64,000 nt of DNA, from positions 26,549,522 through 26,613,521 of the forward strand of contig NC_072449.1 of NCBI RefSeq assembly GCF_027596085.1, in the 5' to 3' direction. Below, in pieces: positions 12,511 through 24,560 of this stretch. Origin of the DNA: Anoplopoma fimbria (taxonomy: Eukaryota; Chordata; Actinopteri; Perciformes; Anoplopomatidae). The translations under genes were made by a program, and so were the position numbers. Under the pieces are notes generated by a model. The model saw nothing but the letters and a program-made list of their open reading frames with translations, did no database searches and was not told where the DNA came from. The stretch's first letter is position 1, and every line of letters starts with the position of its first letter.

Positions 12511-13087
12511 TACACTTTCTAAATGATATAAACCCAGCTATAATACATTATAGACTAATTATTGAACCATATAAGTCTGGCTATAAGCACTCAAAACTGT
12601 TCATAATGCTTTGTAACAATAATCATAACACATTATAAGGCATTTTATAATGACTTATAAAGGCACGTGTAATAATACTTATAATTGCTTGTCACTCAGA
12701 TATCATTTTTTTTCTCAAGGATCATAACTATATTATAATCTTTGCATAATGCATTATAATCCCGGTTATAATGCATTACAATGTGATTATACGTCACTCT
12801 GAGTAATCAGTGTTTGCTCTAAGCAAAGAGAAAAACGCAAAACATTGCAAAATTAATTTATACTTCAATTATTGCAAACAATGACCCCTTACAGCAACTT
12901 ATATACACTTTATTGCATTATAACAGTGATTATTATGTATTACAACTAGGGGAATTATACTACATCCTTGCAAAAATTTATATTTTATAGCATATTTATA
13001 AAATGCTTTATGATGTATTATGTTTACTGTTATAAAGCTTAATAAATATGATTGAGTGCTTCGAACTTTAATTATAAAGTGCTCTCA
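12511..13087. mobile_element. AT-rich foldback element with long imperfect inverted repeats
   Basis: The arm at 12586-12657 (AGCACTCAAAACTG... GGCATTTTATAATGACTTA) pairs with the reverse complement of 12989-13060 (AGCACTCAATCATA... AGCATTTTATAAATATGCTA) at roughly 70% identity over about 72 bases. Outer ends resemble each other as ACACTTTCTAAAT against GCACTTTATAAT. The interior is packed with short palindromes of the ATTATAATGCATTATAA type. No transposase is encoded. This looks like an old MITE or foldback transposon; superfamily and exact ends are not certain. Confidence 0.65.
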
Positions 13088-13892
13088 GCAACAAAATCAA
13101 ACACATTCTGCATTCCTGCTGACTCATTTTAAAATACCACTTTTAACGTCTGTGTGAATGTATCATTTTCTCTTCCATCTAGTCTTTTGAGACCACTGAA
13201 AACTTTATGGCGAAACACAAAACATCCTAAAGAACAACCAAGTGATTTATTCTTACTGATGCACCCTTTCAGCGTTTTTCCACTCAGCCCTTTCTCCCAA
13301 ACACTGCACTATATTATTTTCTTGAAATAACTAGGATGTCAAGTCATTTTAGCGTTGGATTCACTGCAGAGGCCACCAAGGGGATCACACAGACCTGAGG
13401 TAGAGATGGTTGCCAGGGGAGCAACACACCACCATGAAGCCTGTTAAAGGTTGAATAGAGGCATGCAAATGATGTATCCAGCTATTTCACCATGGCTCAT
13501 GAATCCAAAGGGAAGTCTCTTTTTTCTGTACAGTAAGTGCAGATATACATGCTCATGTTTGGGAACATTTGAGGTTACAGGGACAAATCCATGAGCCCAA
13601 ACTGCCCTTTACAGTGCAGTGTACACAGTACACCCTGAGTTTGTGTTTACTGAGTGCACACACGGTGAGAGTCTGCCCTTAAAAGGTACATGTGAAGTCA
13701 AGACATATAATGATAGTAGCATTAGTAAAAATATGATTTAAAGCATTTAAGCATTTAAGCAGGCAGCAGTATTCTAACTTTCCAGAGAAATTGAGTGATT
13801 GATTAATATGACACCATGTCACTGTAACAAGTATAAAGTTCATTTTAAATTACAATATAAAACTGGACAGTTTGGATTTCAACACAGTTAGT
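13088..13892. other. Unique non-coding sequence
   Basis: Nothing recognisable as gene, RNA or transposon. Confidence 0.6.
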
Positions 13893-13896
13893 TTAA

Positions 13897-14408
13897 AGTG
13901 GCCCTATTATGCTTTTCCACTTTTTCCCTCTTCTTTAGTGTGTTATATATATTTTTGTACATGTAAAAAGTCCTTAGAGTGTAAAACCTGAACTCCACGC
14001 CTAAAAGGAGTTACCCTCCCCCTCAGAAGCTCCTGAGCTGCCTGAAACGGCTCCATTGAATTCTCTCCTTCACTTCTGTAACTTTATGAGGTCATAATGT
14101 TACGGAAGTGACATAAACTCCTTCCTGCTAGTTTGGCCTTCAAACAACAAAAGAGAGAGACGGAGCTGGATCTCCAGAGGAAGAGTTTTTTGAAATGTGA
14201 AACGTTGACCAATCACAACAGAGCGGGCTAGCTGACCAATCAGAGCAGACTTTACTTTCTGGAGAGAGGAGCAAGCGCTACAACGGAGCATTTCAGAGAG
14301 AGGGTGAGAGGAGGTGCTGCAGGAAAGCCAGGATGAGAAAAACAAGGAGGATTATGAGCATTAACGCATGTAAACATGTTGTGACTGTAATAGCATAATA
14401 GGGCCCGT
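13897..14408. mobile_element. 512-bp MITE flanked by TTAA (piggyBac or Kolobok type)
   Basis: The left end AGTGGCCCTATTATGCT (13897 on) is mirrored by the right end, whose reverse complement reads ACGGGCCCTATTATGCT: 15 of 17 bases match. TTAA lies directly outside both ends (13893-13896 and 14409-14412), the target duplication of the piggyBac and Kolobok superfamilies. The interior contains two copies of GACCAATCA (about 14207 and 14233) and no transposase. The 81-codon minus-strand frame inside is not recognisable. The element is complete at its ends and could be mobilised only in trans. Confidence 0.88.
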
Positions 14409-14412
14409 TTAA

Positions 14413-16773
14413 CATTATTTATCGATTTACATTTTTCCACCAGTACATTTTTCCATTATAATGCTTATGATAGCAAATTGAAAGGATATTTAAATAAGCA
14501 AGTAAGTGGATCTAGTCTTTATCTCTACTTTAAAGGCAAAGAAAAAAAAAGTCCTGAAACCAATCAATAAGCCTTGGATGAAAAGTTACTTTGGAACTGA
14601 CTGTGGTTGAGTCATGCTGGTACACCCAACCCACACCATTTTGCGATGGCAGGGCAACAGTGTGCATTTTCCTCAGTTATCTCCTCTTTAAAAGCAAGCA
14701 CAAGATAACAACATTCCCACAGAATATCAGGGCTTGCTCTGTATATTGTAGAGATTTAGAATTGAAATCTAGTTTAAAATTTGACAATCTGGTCAGCACT
14801 TGCATGATAGCACATGAACACAAACATTTGTTGTAAAATGGACTGACAGCATCTTGTTTCTTTCACGAAGAAATCCTTTTTAGTCAAAGCTAAACAGTAA
14901 AGGCACCAGCTTGCAGAGAGCACACCAGACATGCAGGCATTGTTTTTATCTTACACAATTAAAGTTAGATAAACTTGACAAACAGAGGTTGTTACTTGTA
15001 TGGATCAGTATTTTAATGGATGCAGCCATTGCATGAGATTAAACAAAATAGAAACATCCAAAATAATTAACAGCTACAGTTCCTAAAACTCTATAAAGGT
15101 AAGCTATAGACTGGCCATCACCAAATGGCAGACTGTGGCCTGAACAATAGCTGATAAATTAATGAGTATAAATAATAATCTTATTTTTCTAACCGCCTGC
15201 TTTGGTCTGCGGGCACAGCTCATACAGCAATAGCTTCACTCAACTGAACCAATCAAATGGATTGTTTACCGTATGTTTACTAGAGAGAAGAAGACAGCAT
15301 GAAGCAACTTTCAGGCTACAGACTGTTTTCTTTGGTCCAACCAAAGTAGAACAACACAACTTGACCATGTTTGGATCGACTTACAGCTGTTAGACATCTT
15401 TCGCCGCAATGAAAATGATTAAAACATAACACCGTTCAACCAATGAGCTTTTGTCCATGAGTATGGTACTAACTCAAGTCAAGCATAGATTCAAACTACT
15501 GACAGGCTCATTTCTCTCAATAGGCTAAACTTGATTAATGCCAGCGGTAAATGTCCGTGCGTTCAAGAGAATTGTGAATCAGCATAATTAATGGCCCAAT
15601 AATACCATATACTGTAAGGCTACACGCCCTGCCACACATGACCTATATTGAAGTCCTGCTTTTGGAGATCCATAAAGGAATGTCTATAATTTTTAACAGC
15701 CTCAGCAGCGGAATCAAGGGACCCCCTAGAGCAAAAGAATGAGGACAAATAACAAGCGCTATAGCCGTTATAATGGCGTGTCACCTGAGAGTCGTACTGT
15801 CACTGAAATAAAGAAGAAATGGTTCAATATAAAAAAGGTCTCTCCACAGCAAGGCGATCAATGACTGCAACCGGAGGGGGTCAATTAATTGAAGAAGTTT
15901 GTATTTATTTTAGTGTTATATAATATCATCAATAGGCAATTTAAATTAATGGTGATATTGTTTAAGTATGAATACATATTAGCCGATATTTGGAGTCAAA
16001 CAGGATAAGGTGAAAAAAACATATATGTCCTCTTCAAACTCAAAATTGCTACAAATTAATGAAATATAGAATCTATTAGTGAATAACCTGGATAACATCA
16101 GAATAATTGCACATTACTCCTACGAGAGGTCTGGACCACTTGTAAATGGATTTGTAAGAGAATATACAAAATAGAAAAAAATTGGTGAATGCGGCAAGTT
16201 CCCCAAAATCCCTCGTACAACCACTTCTGAACAAATCCTAACTTACGAGTGGTTCTTGCATGAGGCCCATTGTGCCAGGACTAATTTTATTCATGGTTAA
16301 TAAAGCTATTTATTTTTCGTACAAGTACCATACAAGTTAAATATAACTGTAAAGTCCAAGAATCTCACTTAGAAAAAGTGACAAGAAATATTGTTGCAAT
16401 TGTAGGCTAGATATCTTGAGGTTCTGACCTTTGCTGGGAGATATTTTGAACCTCGTTGAATCTTAATTGAATACCCTTTGACTTGCAACACTAGAGGAAA
16501 GGCCATGATGTGACTGAGGAGGATAACTGCAGCTGTAGGCCTGGACAGAAACACATGCCCTGTCTTTTAAGGTAGTAGTAGTAGTAGTACTACCAAAAAA
16601 GAGGTCATTAAATGTGTGCCACATATACAGAAGTCTAACGGATTTAACTGATCATTAATTTATTCTGATAAATAATCAATCCTTCCATTATAAAGTACTG
16701 AACAAACTCGACTTGTGAGCCAGGTTAATAAAATGCAGCTGACAGAGAGAGGTGTCACAGAAGTCGGCTGCTA
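14413..16773. other. Unique non-coding sequence
   Basis: No gene seen. A small GTAGTAGTAGTAGTAGTAC tract near 16572-16590 ends in a self-complementary GTACTAC and is the only local repeat noted. Confidence 0.6.
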
Positions 16774-17072
16774 GGGGCGGCTGTGGCGTAGTGGAGAGCA
16801 AGGTAGTTCTCCATTCAGAGGATCGGTGGTTCGATACCCGGCTTCGGCAGTCGATGTGTCCTTGGGCAAGACACTTAACCCCAAGTTGCTCCCGAAGGCT
16901 TGCCATCGGTGTGGACTGGATGTTGCATGAATGTTAGTTAGAGTCTGATGGTGGCACCTTGCATGGTAGCCTGTCATCAGTGTGTGAATGGGTGAATGAT
17001 ATGTAATATATACTACTGATTGTAAGTCGCTTTGGATAAAAGCGTCTGCTAAATGACTGTAATGTAATGTAA
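16774..17072 (+). mobile_element. Full-length tRNA-derived SINE with L2-type 3' tail
   Basis: The head GGGGCGGCTGTGGCGTAGTGG contains a pol III A-box (GTGGCGTAGTGG, 16783-16794) and a B-box (GGTTCGATACC, 16828-16838). A central block GTGTCCTTGGGCAAGACAC follows, then a body with GTGTGTGAATGGGTGAATG. The 3' tail GTCGCTTTGGATAAAAGCG-TCTGCTAAATGACTG ends in (TGTAA)n. The tail matches L2-clade LINE 3' ends used for SINE mobilisation in fish. Both promoter boxes are intact, so it is relatively young or well preserved. A near-identical copy lies inverted at 33261-33563. Confidence 0.92.
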
Positions 17073-18218
17073 GTCTGTTAAGATTGAGCAAGGGATAAGT
17101 ATCTAAAGTGGCTTTACATCTTTTGAGATGGTATTTTTGTGGCAGGCAGATTATTTTCCTCGATTCCCATCTCTGACAGAGCAAAAGCAGATTGTAGAGC
17201 GGCAACTGCTCTGGAAGACCTTCAGTGCTGTGAATGACACGTGTTTAATTCCAGCTACATAGATTACCCACACCTGAGCTTAATGAAGGAGCACACTTTA
17301 GTCCGGTTCATTGGATCAAGTGAGCAGCTGGTGATTTGTTGGGATACGTTTTATTTTGCATGATCAAATTTGAGTAATTTTAGTTAAGTTGGTCTTTTAT
17401 ATATACACAATAAATAACAATATTAATAATATTAATAAAATAAATGAATGGAAAACATTTCTGGGCATAAATTTGATCAAACCAGCATTCCATCTTCCTT
17501 GGGCCTTAACTGGGCTTTACTCAACCACTTTATCATTGGATTTTAATCAACCCATTTATTCCACTATAAACCAAAATGAGATCTCAATAAGCGCTGTGTG
17601 TAAACAATTTGAACAGAACTTTTATTTATTTTAATTGGGGCAAGCTTACATGTCTTAGTCTAATTGAAAGATTAGAGCAGTCTGTCAGGTACATTTTTCT
17701 CCATTTAAACGGTTTTCCTTGAATATACAAGCTGTGAGCCAACATGCTGGCTCACCTTCTTGAGGTAAGTCAAAGACATTCCCCAGGGAGGATGCACAAC
17801 TCACTCTTCTGTTGTTTGTCACTTACACGCGCTGCCTCCCACTTCTCTGAGTGTTGCATCTTCCTCTGGGATCTTTGTACAGGTGTTATTTACTAGTTTC
17901 TGGAAGATAAACTGAACGCTTGTCTTCTGTTTATCTTTCTGTTTTAACTCTTATTCTTGCCTCAGTGAAAAATTACAGCTGTAAGCTGATAGCTTATTGG
18001 ACAAAATAGAAAAAGAGTAAATTGGACATTCCCGTTCAAATCAGAGTGGCACCAATTATGTTGTGCCACTGCAACTGTTGTAGCGTGCTAACTTCTGAAC
18101 AAAATTATGGCAAGTCGGGGAGGTTGTTCTTTTGTAATTTATCTAAAACAAGCAGTGAAGTAGTAAAGTTAAGAAGTGTAGCGAGACAAAATGAGAATTC
18201 GCGAGATGTCTGACAACT
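17073..18218. other. Unique non-coding sequence
   Basis: No gene recognised. Part of this may belong to a larger element centred on the palindrome at 18219-18358, but I cannot define ends. Confidence 0.5.
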
Positions 18219-18358
18219 TTGTGCAGCTTTTTTCTGTAACCAGTGCAGCATTGAAGCATGGTGGATTTAGCGAGCTAGCCATACAGCTGTCTAGTAATCT
18301 TGCTTGCTAGTTCTGCCGTGCTTCAATGCTACACCGGTTACAGAAAATGATCTGAACA
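18219..18358. repeat. 140-bp imperfect palindrome
   Basis: The left arm 18231-18261 (TTTCTGTAACCAGTGCAGCA, then TTGAAGCATGG) and right arm 18316-18346 are reverse complements over 31 bases with three mismatches. Weaker pairing extends outwards to about 18219 and 18358. The roughly 54-base centre carries further AGCGAGCTAGC / GCTTGCTAG-like symmetry. It may be a foldback transposon or a deleted MITE. No coding potential. Confidence 0.8.
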
Positions 18359-18727
18359 GCGAGCTGGGGGCCACTGCAGCAATGGCTTTAAAGGTCCGTC
18401 CGCATCACTCCCCGCCACTATGGAGAAGGACATGCTACCTAGCTAACTAGCCAGGCATCCTTCTCTGGAGCTGTGTCAGCTTTTTTCCCCTGCGATTGGC
18501 AAGCACCCTTTAAGTTGCCACTGACGTATGCTGTCACCATAACAAAGGACGATGATGGCTTTTTATTTTGTACTAGTCAAACGACCATGAAAACAGTTGA
18601 ACGTCCATTCTACTCATATTCTTTTTCTATGGTTGCGCAATTCTTTTTTTTGGGCTTTCTTTTAAAAAAACAAAAAATGATTATCTATAAGCACATCCTG
18701 TGGGAAAAGAATAACAAACAAAGAAAA
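18359..18727. other. Non-coding sequence, nothing recognised
   Basis: Contains TTTAAAGGTCCG at about 18389, similar to ends of fish DNA repeats, but no partner end was found. Confidence 0.45.
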
Positions 18728-18772
18728 GAAGAAGAAGAAGAAGAAGAAGAAGAAGAAGAAGAAGAAGAAGAA
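18728..18772. repeat. (GAA)15 microsatellite
   Basis: A pure GAA tract of about 15 units, flanked by A-rich DNA. GAA/TTC tracts can form triplex DNA. The poly-Glu run it produces in a plus-strand open frame (18473-18847) is an artefact. Confidence 0.96.
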
Positions 18773-21700
18773 AAGAAAACTTTTGAAAGCAGGTGTGTGA
18801 ATCAAACAGAAAAAAAGACTGTTGTAGTTAATGGTGGACCATTGTGATTTTAGTAGGCTGTTATTAGAAACTACAACATTAGCACTTCCTGCACCTGCTT
18901 CACAGAAAAGCCAGACTCATTCTTACTTCCTTATGAATGCAAGGCTAAGCTATTTGTTGTTCTCAACATCAGGTGCTACATCCCATTCTGGGTGGGCATT
19001 TTTGGGAGAAAATCTTCTGCTGTAAAGGAAGTAATGAATAGTGTTGTTACGAAACCAAAAGGATGGCTTCCTTTCAAGACCCTACCTATGTAGATACTGA
19101 TACTGAAAAAATACCACGGCAAAAACCTCAAACATTAGGAAAAGTACTGGAATAACAGATGAAAGAATACAGAACTTAAAATGATATTTAAAAAAAACTT
19201 CAGTATGTAAAAAACGTATTACTTAAACAATGTACATAGTATGCAGTAATCTAATGTCTCCCATACTTGAGTTTATTTGATTTATTTGATAGTTCACTGT
19301 ACATTTTCACCATATATCACTTATCAAACAGCTTAATATAAGGCCTTTTATTTTGTAGGACATCCCCCCAACTGGTGCATCAGTTACAGCTCAGGAGGAT
19401 AGTGATACTGCAGAGACGGCAAGCGGCTTCCAAAACAATAACCCACAATATTTAAATAAATTCAAAAGACGTTCTGTGTGAAGTTGATGAGGGAAGAAAA
19501 CACCACATTAACTGTGTCAAAGTGGTGTTTATCAATATGAAACCACTCTCCCTTACAAACTTCTTTTCCTTTCCTATCATTTCACGGCACTGAGAAACAT
19601 GTTAAATAGCACTTTAACGAGTGCTCTTTGGTGGATTATGTGTTTGACGAATAAGAGGGGAGATGCATGGACAGATTCAGAAAAGATGGAGAATCTAATT
19701 TCATCAACACATTTGGTCTGTTATTAGAGCTGCATTTCTACGTTCTTTTTCTTAACAGAGTTCTGCTGATACAGACACTAGCTGAGACACACGCAGCAAT
19801 TTAAAAGCATGCACTCCAGCAAGATCCCAATCCCAATACCGTCCTCTAAGGCAGAGCGCTGCACACACACACACAGCCAGGCTGGTGTTCTTGAACACAG
19901 CTCTAAGGAAATAGCCTTGGGCTCTTAGAAAAACATTGTCAATCTTAATGTACCGATACTAATGAAATGGGATATAATGCCGTTTGTAACAGTAGGGTAC
20001 TGCGATACCTTTCTATTATGCAAATAGCGTGTAACAATAGTAATGAACTAACACTGTACCAACTCTGGCTAATGTTTAACACATGCCATCTCACCCAAGA
20101 ATATCCACCTACCATTCATATACTGTAGGTGACAATTAAGTAATGGGGGAGCTGCTCCAAATGGCCAACTACCGCTTCTGTGTGTTGGGGTCCTAATCCT
20201 TCAAAAAGCTGATTTAACCTTCTGTCAGAGTTTATTCCAGCACTCCTACCAGATAAGGGGGGCAGACAGGTCATGCAATGTGGGGAATTTACTGGCTCTG
20301 AAATGGCCTGCGGGGCTACATCTGCCCATGTTCAATAAATTTCTACGCCCAATTTGTAGATTATGCCACGTAGTTTTGCAGCTGCATAATTGTTGTAATT
20401 AAAATGAAACACATTTACAGTATGACACCTGAGTCTGCAAAAGCGTACAGGCCCCTAAAAGCATCTAGTGGTTTTAAGGTCTTGGCCAATTACTTTGCTC
20501 GGAGAATAAATATGAATTAATCAATTTGTTCTCAATTTAAAACCATGACAAAATGTTGCTTTGCTAAAGCTGATAAAACATATATATGGTGTGTTAAACA
20601 AAACGTACATCACATTTACATACAGAATAGTTCACGTCTGTGCACGCGCAGTTTGGCCATCTTAGTCTGCTGCAGACGCACACACATCCCAGTGTTGAGA
20701 ACCTAACGCAAGGCACTTGAATTTGTCCCTATTCACAGGAAACTGCAGAACACAGGCTCCGTGTGTCACACTAGTGAGCTCTGATGAAAATTGAGATTTA
20801 ATGAGAATGCGATCACGCACATGAGAGTACTGTCTCGAGGCTCATTGTCGGATCTCTCCAGCTCAGGTTAGCGCAGTTAATACACCCACTTGTGCATTAA
20901 TGTTACGTTGCAAAAAATCAAAGATGACTGGCAACTTGAAATTAATTAATCTGAATCTAACTGAGGTTCCAGCAATGCTTTATTCTGTAAAGTAGTATAG
21001 GGACTAGCACTAGCTGGATGTATAATCCTAATATTACAAAATAAGGGAAATAAATAGTTTAAGTCTTCGTGTGATTGTCTAGCTGAGATGCTAAACACCA
21101 TTATGTCTCAGACTACAAACTTAAAGTTATCATTGCCTCTAGCCCAGGGTTGTTTTTTTGGCAACAGCAAGTTAGAATAACAGATGATATCATAATTTAT
21201 CAAATACTAACACTGTCAGTTATTCACTTGAGCCACGTTAAACTCAATCTATATCTGCTGTTGCTTCTTTAGAGATTCTCTCTCATATACAGAACCGTAC
21301 AATACATCTGAAAATGACATGCTCTCTCTGAACTATTAGTGGGTACTGATGTTATATACTCCCACTTGTCAGTCTTTTCCCAAAATCCATTAAACAATGA
21401 AATAGCATTGGCACAAACTGAGATATCCCCTGATGACATACTGAAGGCAAAGAGAAAAAGAGGCACAGATGGTTTTTTAAAAGCCCTTGCTTTGATGGTA
21501 CTTTCTTTGTAAATTAGCCAAGATACTTTCAATCCTGACTAAAATTCATTCTTTGAATTATGTTGATACATGCCTGAATGCAGACAATAAAGGTTAGAAA
21601 CAGAAATGCTCACTGAGTGACAGGTGGGCAAGAGCAAAACCAACTATTAGATTTGTTGTGAAGTAAAGGTCGCATCTAACATAGCAATAATGCGACCTGA

Positions 21701-22447
21701 TTTCCCCCAAAGGGCACAAGTTGCTATGGTAACTATAGTAAAGTACTGTATAGTAGTAAAGGTGCTTTTCAAAAATCTGTGCAATCTCCCTTCATCTTCT
21801 ATAAAATTGCTTTCATAAAAATGTGACGGTGTTGTGACAGAGATCGGCCTTGTTAACGTGTGATCACTTTTCAAGACTCTCAATTGAAAACCAGAGCACA
21901 TCATCAATGAAATGTATCTGTAGGTTTTTGTGTTACATGTTCATCCCGAGTGTTATTCTGTACATTTGTGGCAATGATATAATGATATACAGTGGAAACA
22001 GCTGGTAGGGATCACGTGAGACCGCTTACATGATTTAAAACGCTTGGGCCAGAATCATTCCTATCAAGTAGTCCGCTTACAGTGTACATGTGGGGTCGTT
22101 TCATACATGACAACACATGGAAGACATTTCAAAACTACCATAGGATGACAACTCAATTCTTGTTCTCTTCTTTCTTCCCTTGATACTTTGCCTTTTGGTG
22201 ACCTGAGATCCCAAAGTGGCTCTTTGCCAACACAGCTCAGGTAGCATGTGCAGACGAGCGGCCCCGCCTCCTCCCATGCTGCTCACAGGTCGAGCAAGTG
22301 TGGAGCTCCGGCAAAGGAGTGCCGTTCATCTGCATGCACCGCCCGCGCTGCAGTGACTCAGAGCCGGCCAAAACCGGCAAAAGCCTCACCCCTAGCGGGC
22401 CCTTGGTGAGGGAAAAGGCAGAAGAACCGTCTGAGAGCCAGTGAATA
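18773..22447. other. Unique non-coding sequence; GC-rich at its right end
   Basis: No gene is recognised. The last 200 bases (about 22250-22440) are GC-rich, with small symmetric motifs such as CCTCACC...GGTGAGG near 22385-22412 and GCCGGCCAAAACCGGC at about 22364. They abut copy B of the paired dispersed repeat. Confidence 0.55.
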
Positions 22448-22630
22448 GTGAAGCTGTCCCTTTAATAACTTTGTATTAATTTAATAAATACACAAATGTC
22501 AATATGATGGTAATCTGCATGAGAAATGAAGGAAAACCAAATATAAAATTTGGTTATAATAAACATCCGTTTATCGTGATCAATTTGACCCCGACAGACG
22601 TGATCGCAGTAAACTGTTTCAATAGTAATT
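22448..22630 (+). repeat. Copy B of an unclassified dispersed repeat
   Basis: Same orientation and same order of blocks as 7121-7300: GAAGCTGTCC, ACAAATGTCAAT, TAATCTGCATGA, TTTGGTTAT, CATCCG, TCAATTTGACCC, GACGTGATC, CTGTTTC. This copy has an extra insertion after GAAGCTGTCC and lacks the A-rich expansion seen in copy A. Origin unknown. Confidence 0.7.
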
Positions 22631-22914
22631 ATTTGTTGATTTGTTTGAATGGGATCTCCACTTTCTGTCTCCTGAGGTGATCAAGTACTTTCATACACAG
22701 TGAGGCTACTTGCTGGTTAACATTAGCAACTGAATTTTGGATTTCCATTTCACATTATTGAAAAGAAAAAATCCATGATCATTAACTGTAATGAACAAAT
22801 TATTGATATTTGTTCTGGTAAATGTGATTGTGATGCACCAATGAGAATGTGATTAAAGCAAATAGAAATCTTTATCCTAAACTCTGAAAGAACTGAATTT
22901 CAACAGCCACAATA

Positions 22915-23645
22915 AGCCAATTAAAAAGTCAGCCCACTAAAGGACTTATGTCTCGGCAGGATTTGGGAAAACTTGTCCATGCATTTATTTTCAGTAGACT
23001 CGACCAGTGTGACTTTGTCTTTACAGTTCTCCCTAATAAAATCGATTACACATCTGCAGCTGATTCAGAGGGCTGCTGCCTGATTCCTCACTAAGACCAA
23101 GAAACTAATTTCCAATAATTGCTTTTATAATATTATTGTTGGTTTAAAGTTGTTGGTTTGTACTATTTTGAAAGCATGCTCTCGGGCCAAATTACATTTT
23201 GGATCTTCTCCATCCTGACCACTCAGGTCTGCTTTCTGTCCGCAGAATGAAAACTAAACATGGCGAAGCAGCGTTCAGTTTTTATGCTCCACATATCTGG
23301 ACAAAAACATTCAGAAAACTGCAGATTAGCTGCAATTCTCAGTTCATTTAAATCAAGGCTAATGATTTTTCTGTTTGCCGCTGCCTTTGATCAAATCAAA
23401 TAATCATCAATTTCTCACACTGCACTGAAACTTTTATTCCTGCAATTGATAACCATCTTTTTCTATTTTAGCTTGTTTGAATTTTTCTATTCTCTTCGTT
23501 CTCTTTAATGACTGTTTTAAGTATTTAAATGTCCTTTTGTGGTGGTGGCTTTCTTTTCCACTTTGTCTCAATGCTTTCAATGTTTTATGTAAAGCACTTT
23601 GAATTGCCTTGTTGCTGAAATGTGCTAAATAAACTTGCCTTGCCT
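22915..23645 (+). mobile_element. 5'-truncated L2-like LINE, 3' end
   Basis: Decayed translation of the plus strand gives LVHAFIFSRLDQCDF near 22970-23015 and MKTKHGEAAFSFYAPHIW near 23248-23301. These are the C-terminal reverse-transcriptase flank typical of L2/CR1-type LINEs ('hafIsSRlDyCN...' and 'tkhGeraFsfyaPhlWN'). Frame breaks lie between and after them. The 3' end reads TAAAGCACTTTGAATTGCCT, then ATGTGCTAAATAAAC and TTGCCTTGCCT, a classic L2-type fish tail. The endonuclease and most of the RT are absent. Non-functional. Confidence 0.88.
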
Positions 23646-23989
23646 GAACTCTAAGATTACAAAATGCATTAGACCAAAACATTAGGGCCATTACATTAGA
23701 TGAAAAGACAACATAATCAACATGGCTTGAATTGAACTCTGCTTGGGGCTGTATTTACAAAGCAACATCTTACTTTAAATCACCTAATAAAACATTACAG
23801 TATGTAGCCAAAGCATATAGTCTGTGTGTGAATTAATAAAGTCAACAGTTAAGGATCCATACTGGAACTCAAACTCACCAACAGAAATAGAAAGCATCAA
23901 CACAAACACGACTCTTGTTTTAATTTGACTGATTCCTCTCTTTATACCTATAATAAGTTGCAGAAGCATGCAGCCCACCATCTAGTCCC
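23646..23989. other. Unique non-coding sequence
   Basis: Nothing recognised. Confidence 0.55.
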
Positions 23990-24395
23990 CCTTTGATGAA
24001 CAGCTCTGTTGCCATTGTTTACACTGTTATCTCAGTTAGCACCGTTAGCTTCGAGCCAGCAGCTCTGCGTCGCCATGTTGAGAGCCATTGAGAGGCAACA
24101 GAAATGCTCTCAATCTCTATGAAGCACCTTTGACATAATGTCCATGAAGACAGTGTACAGGGCAACATTGACCGCATGGTCTGACTGATCTTTAGTTAGG
24201 CCAACAACTGCATTGCAATTTGTTGGACTGTGCCTTTATTTCCATCTTGCCTGGCTCAAAATAATGTGGTGTAAAGGCCTATGTTTCATTAGGAAGGACA
24301 TGGATTTGGCACGTTTGTTAGACCTTAAGGATACAGAAACACTGAATGTAAAGACAACTTTTTGTTTACAAGACATCTCCACAGGGCACCTTTAA
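23990..24395 (-). repeat. Probable teleost non-autonomous DNA repeat
   Basis: Read on the minus strand it starts TTAAAGGTGCCCTGTGGAG and TCTTGTAAACAAAAAGTTG, and ends in a gene-like GC-richer segment with GCCATTGTTTAC. This resembles a multi-copy fish repeat I recall with TTAAAGGTGC ends. The opposite terminus is not evident, so the copy may be truncated. No protein is encoded. Confidence 0.5.
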
Positions 24396-24452
24396 CAGTA
24401 AATGCAGCCGGCTCTCAAGACTCTTAAATCTGGACTGTCCAGGCTTATTCTC

Positions 24453-24560
24453 CAGGGCTCAACAATAAGTGCGATTGCCCGGGGCAAGTAAAATGCCACT
24501 TCTGTAGGCGGCCCTAGTCCTTACCGAAGCCCCTAGTAAATCTAGCATCTCCCTTGCCCA
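24453..24560 (+). mobile_element. Possible solo hAT-type transposon end
   Basis: Begins CAGGGCTCAACAATAA and contains GATTGCCCGGGGCAAGTA. Fish hAT elements with CAGGGCTCGACATTAA-like TIRs and internal GGGCAAGT motifs are common. No inverted partner end was found within several kb. Low-certainty call. Confidence 0.4.

Noticed and set aside
16783..16838. tRNA-like A- and B-boxes suggesting a tRNA gene
   Set aside because: The surrounding 300 bases form a complete SINE with a LINE-type tail and a second genomic copy at 33261. No cloverleaf with a proper acceptor stem was evident.
16771..17205. 144-codon minus-strand open frame
   Set aside because: Antisense to the SINE at 16774-17072, a known source of spurious open frames.
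18473..18847. 124-codon plus-strand open frame with poly-Glu
   Set aside because: It runs through the GAA microsatellite and starts at a non-ATG codon. No homology is recognised.
23434..23691. 85-codon minus-strand frame
   Set aside because: Antisense to the L2-like LINE 3' end and tail.
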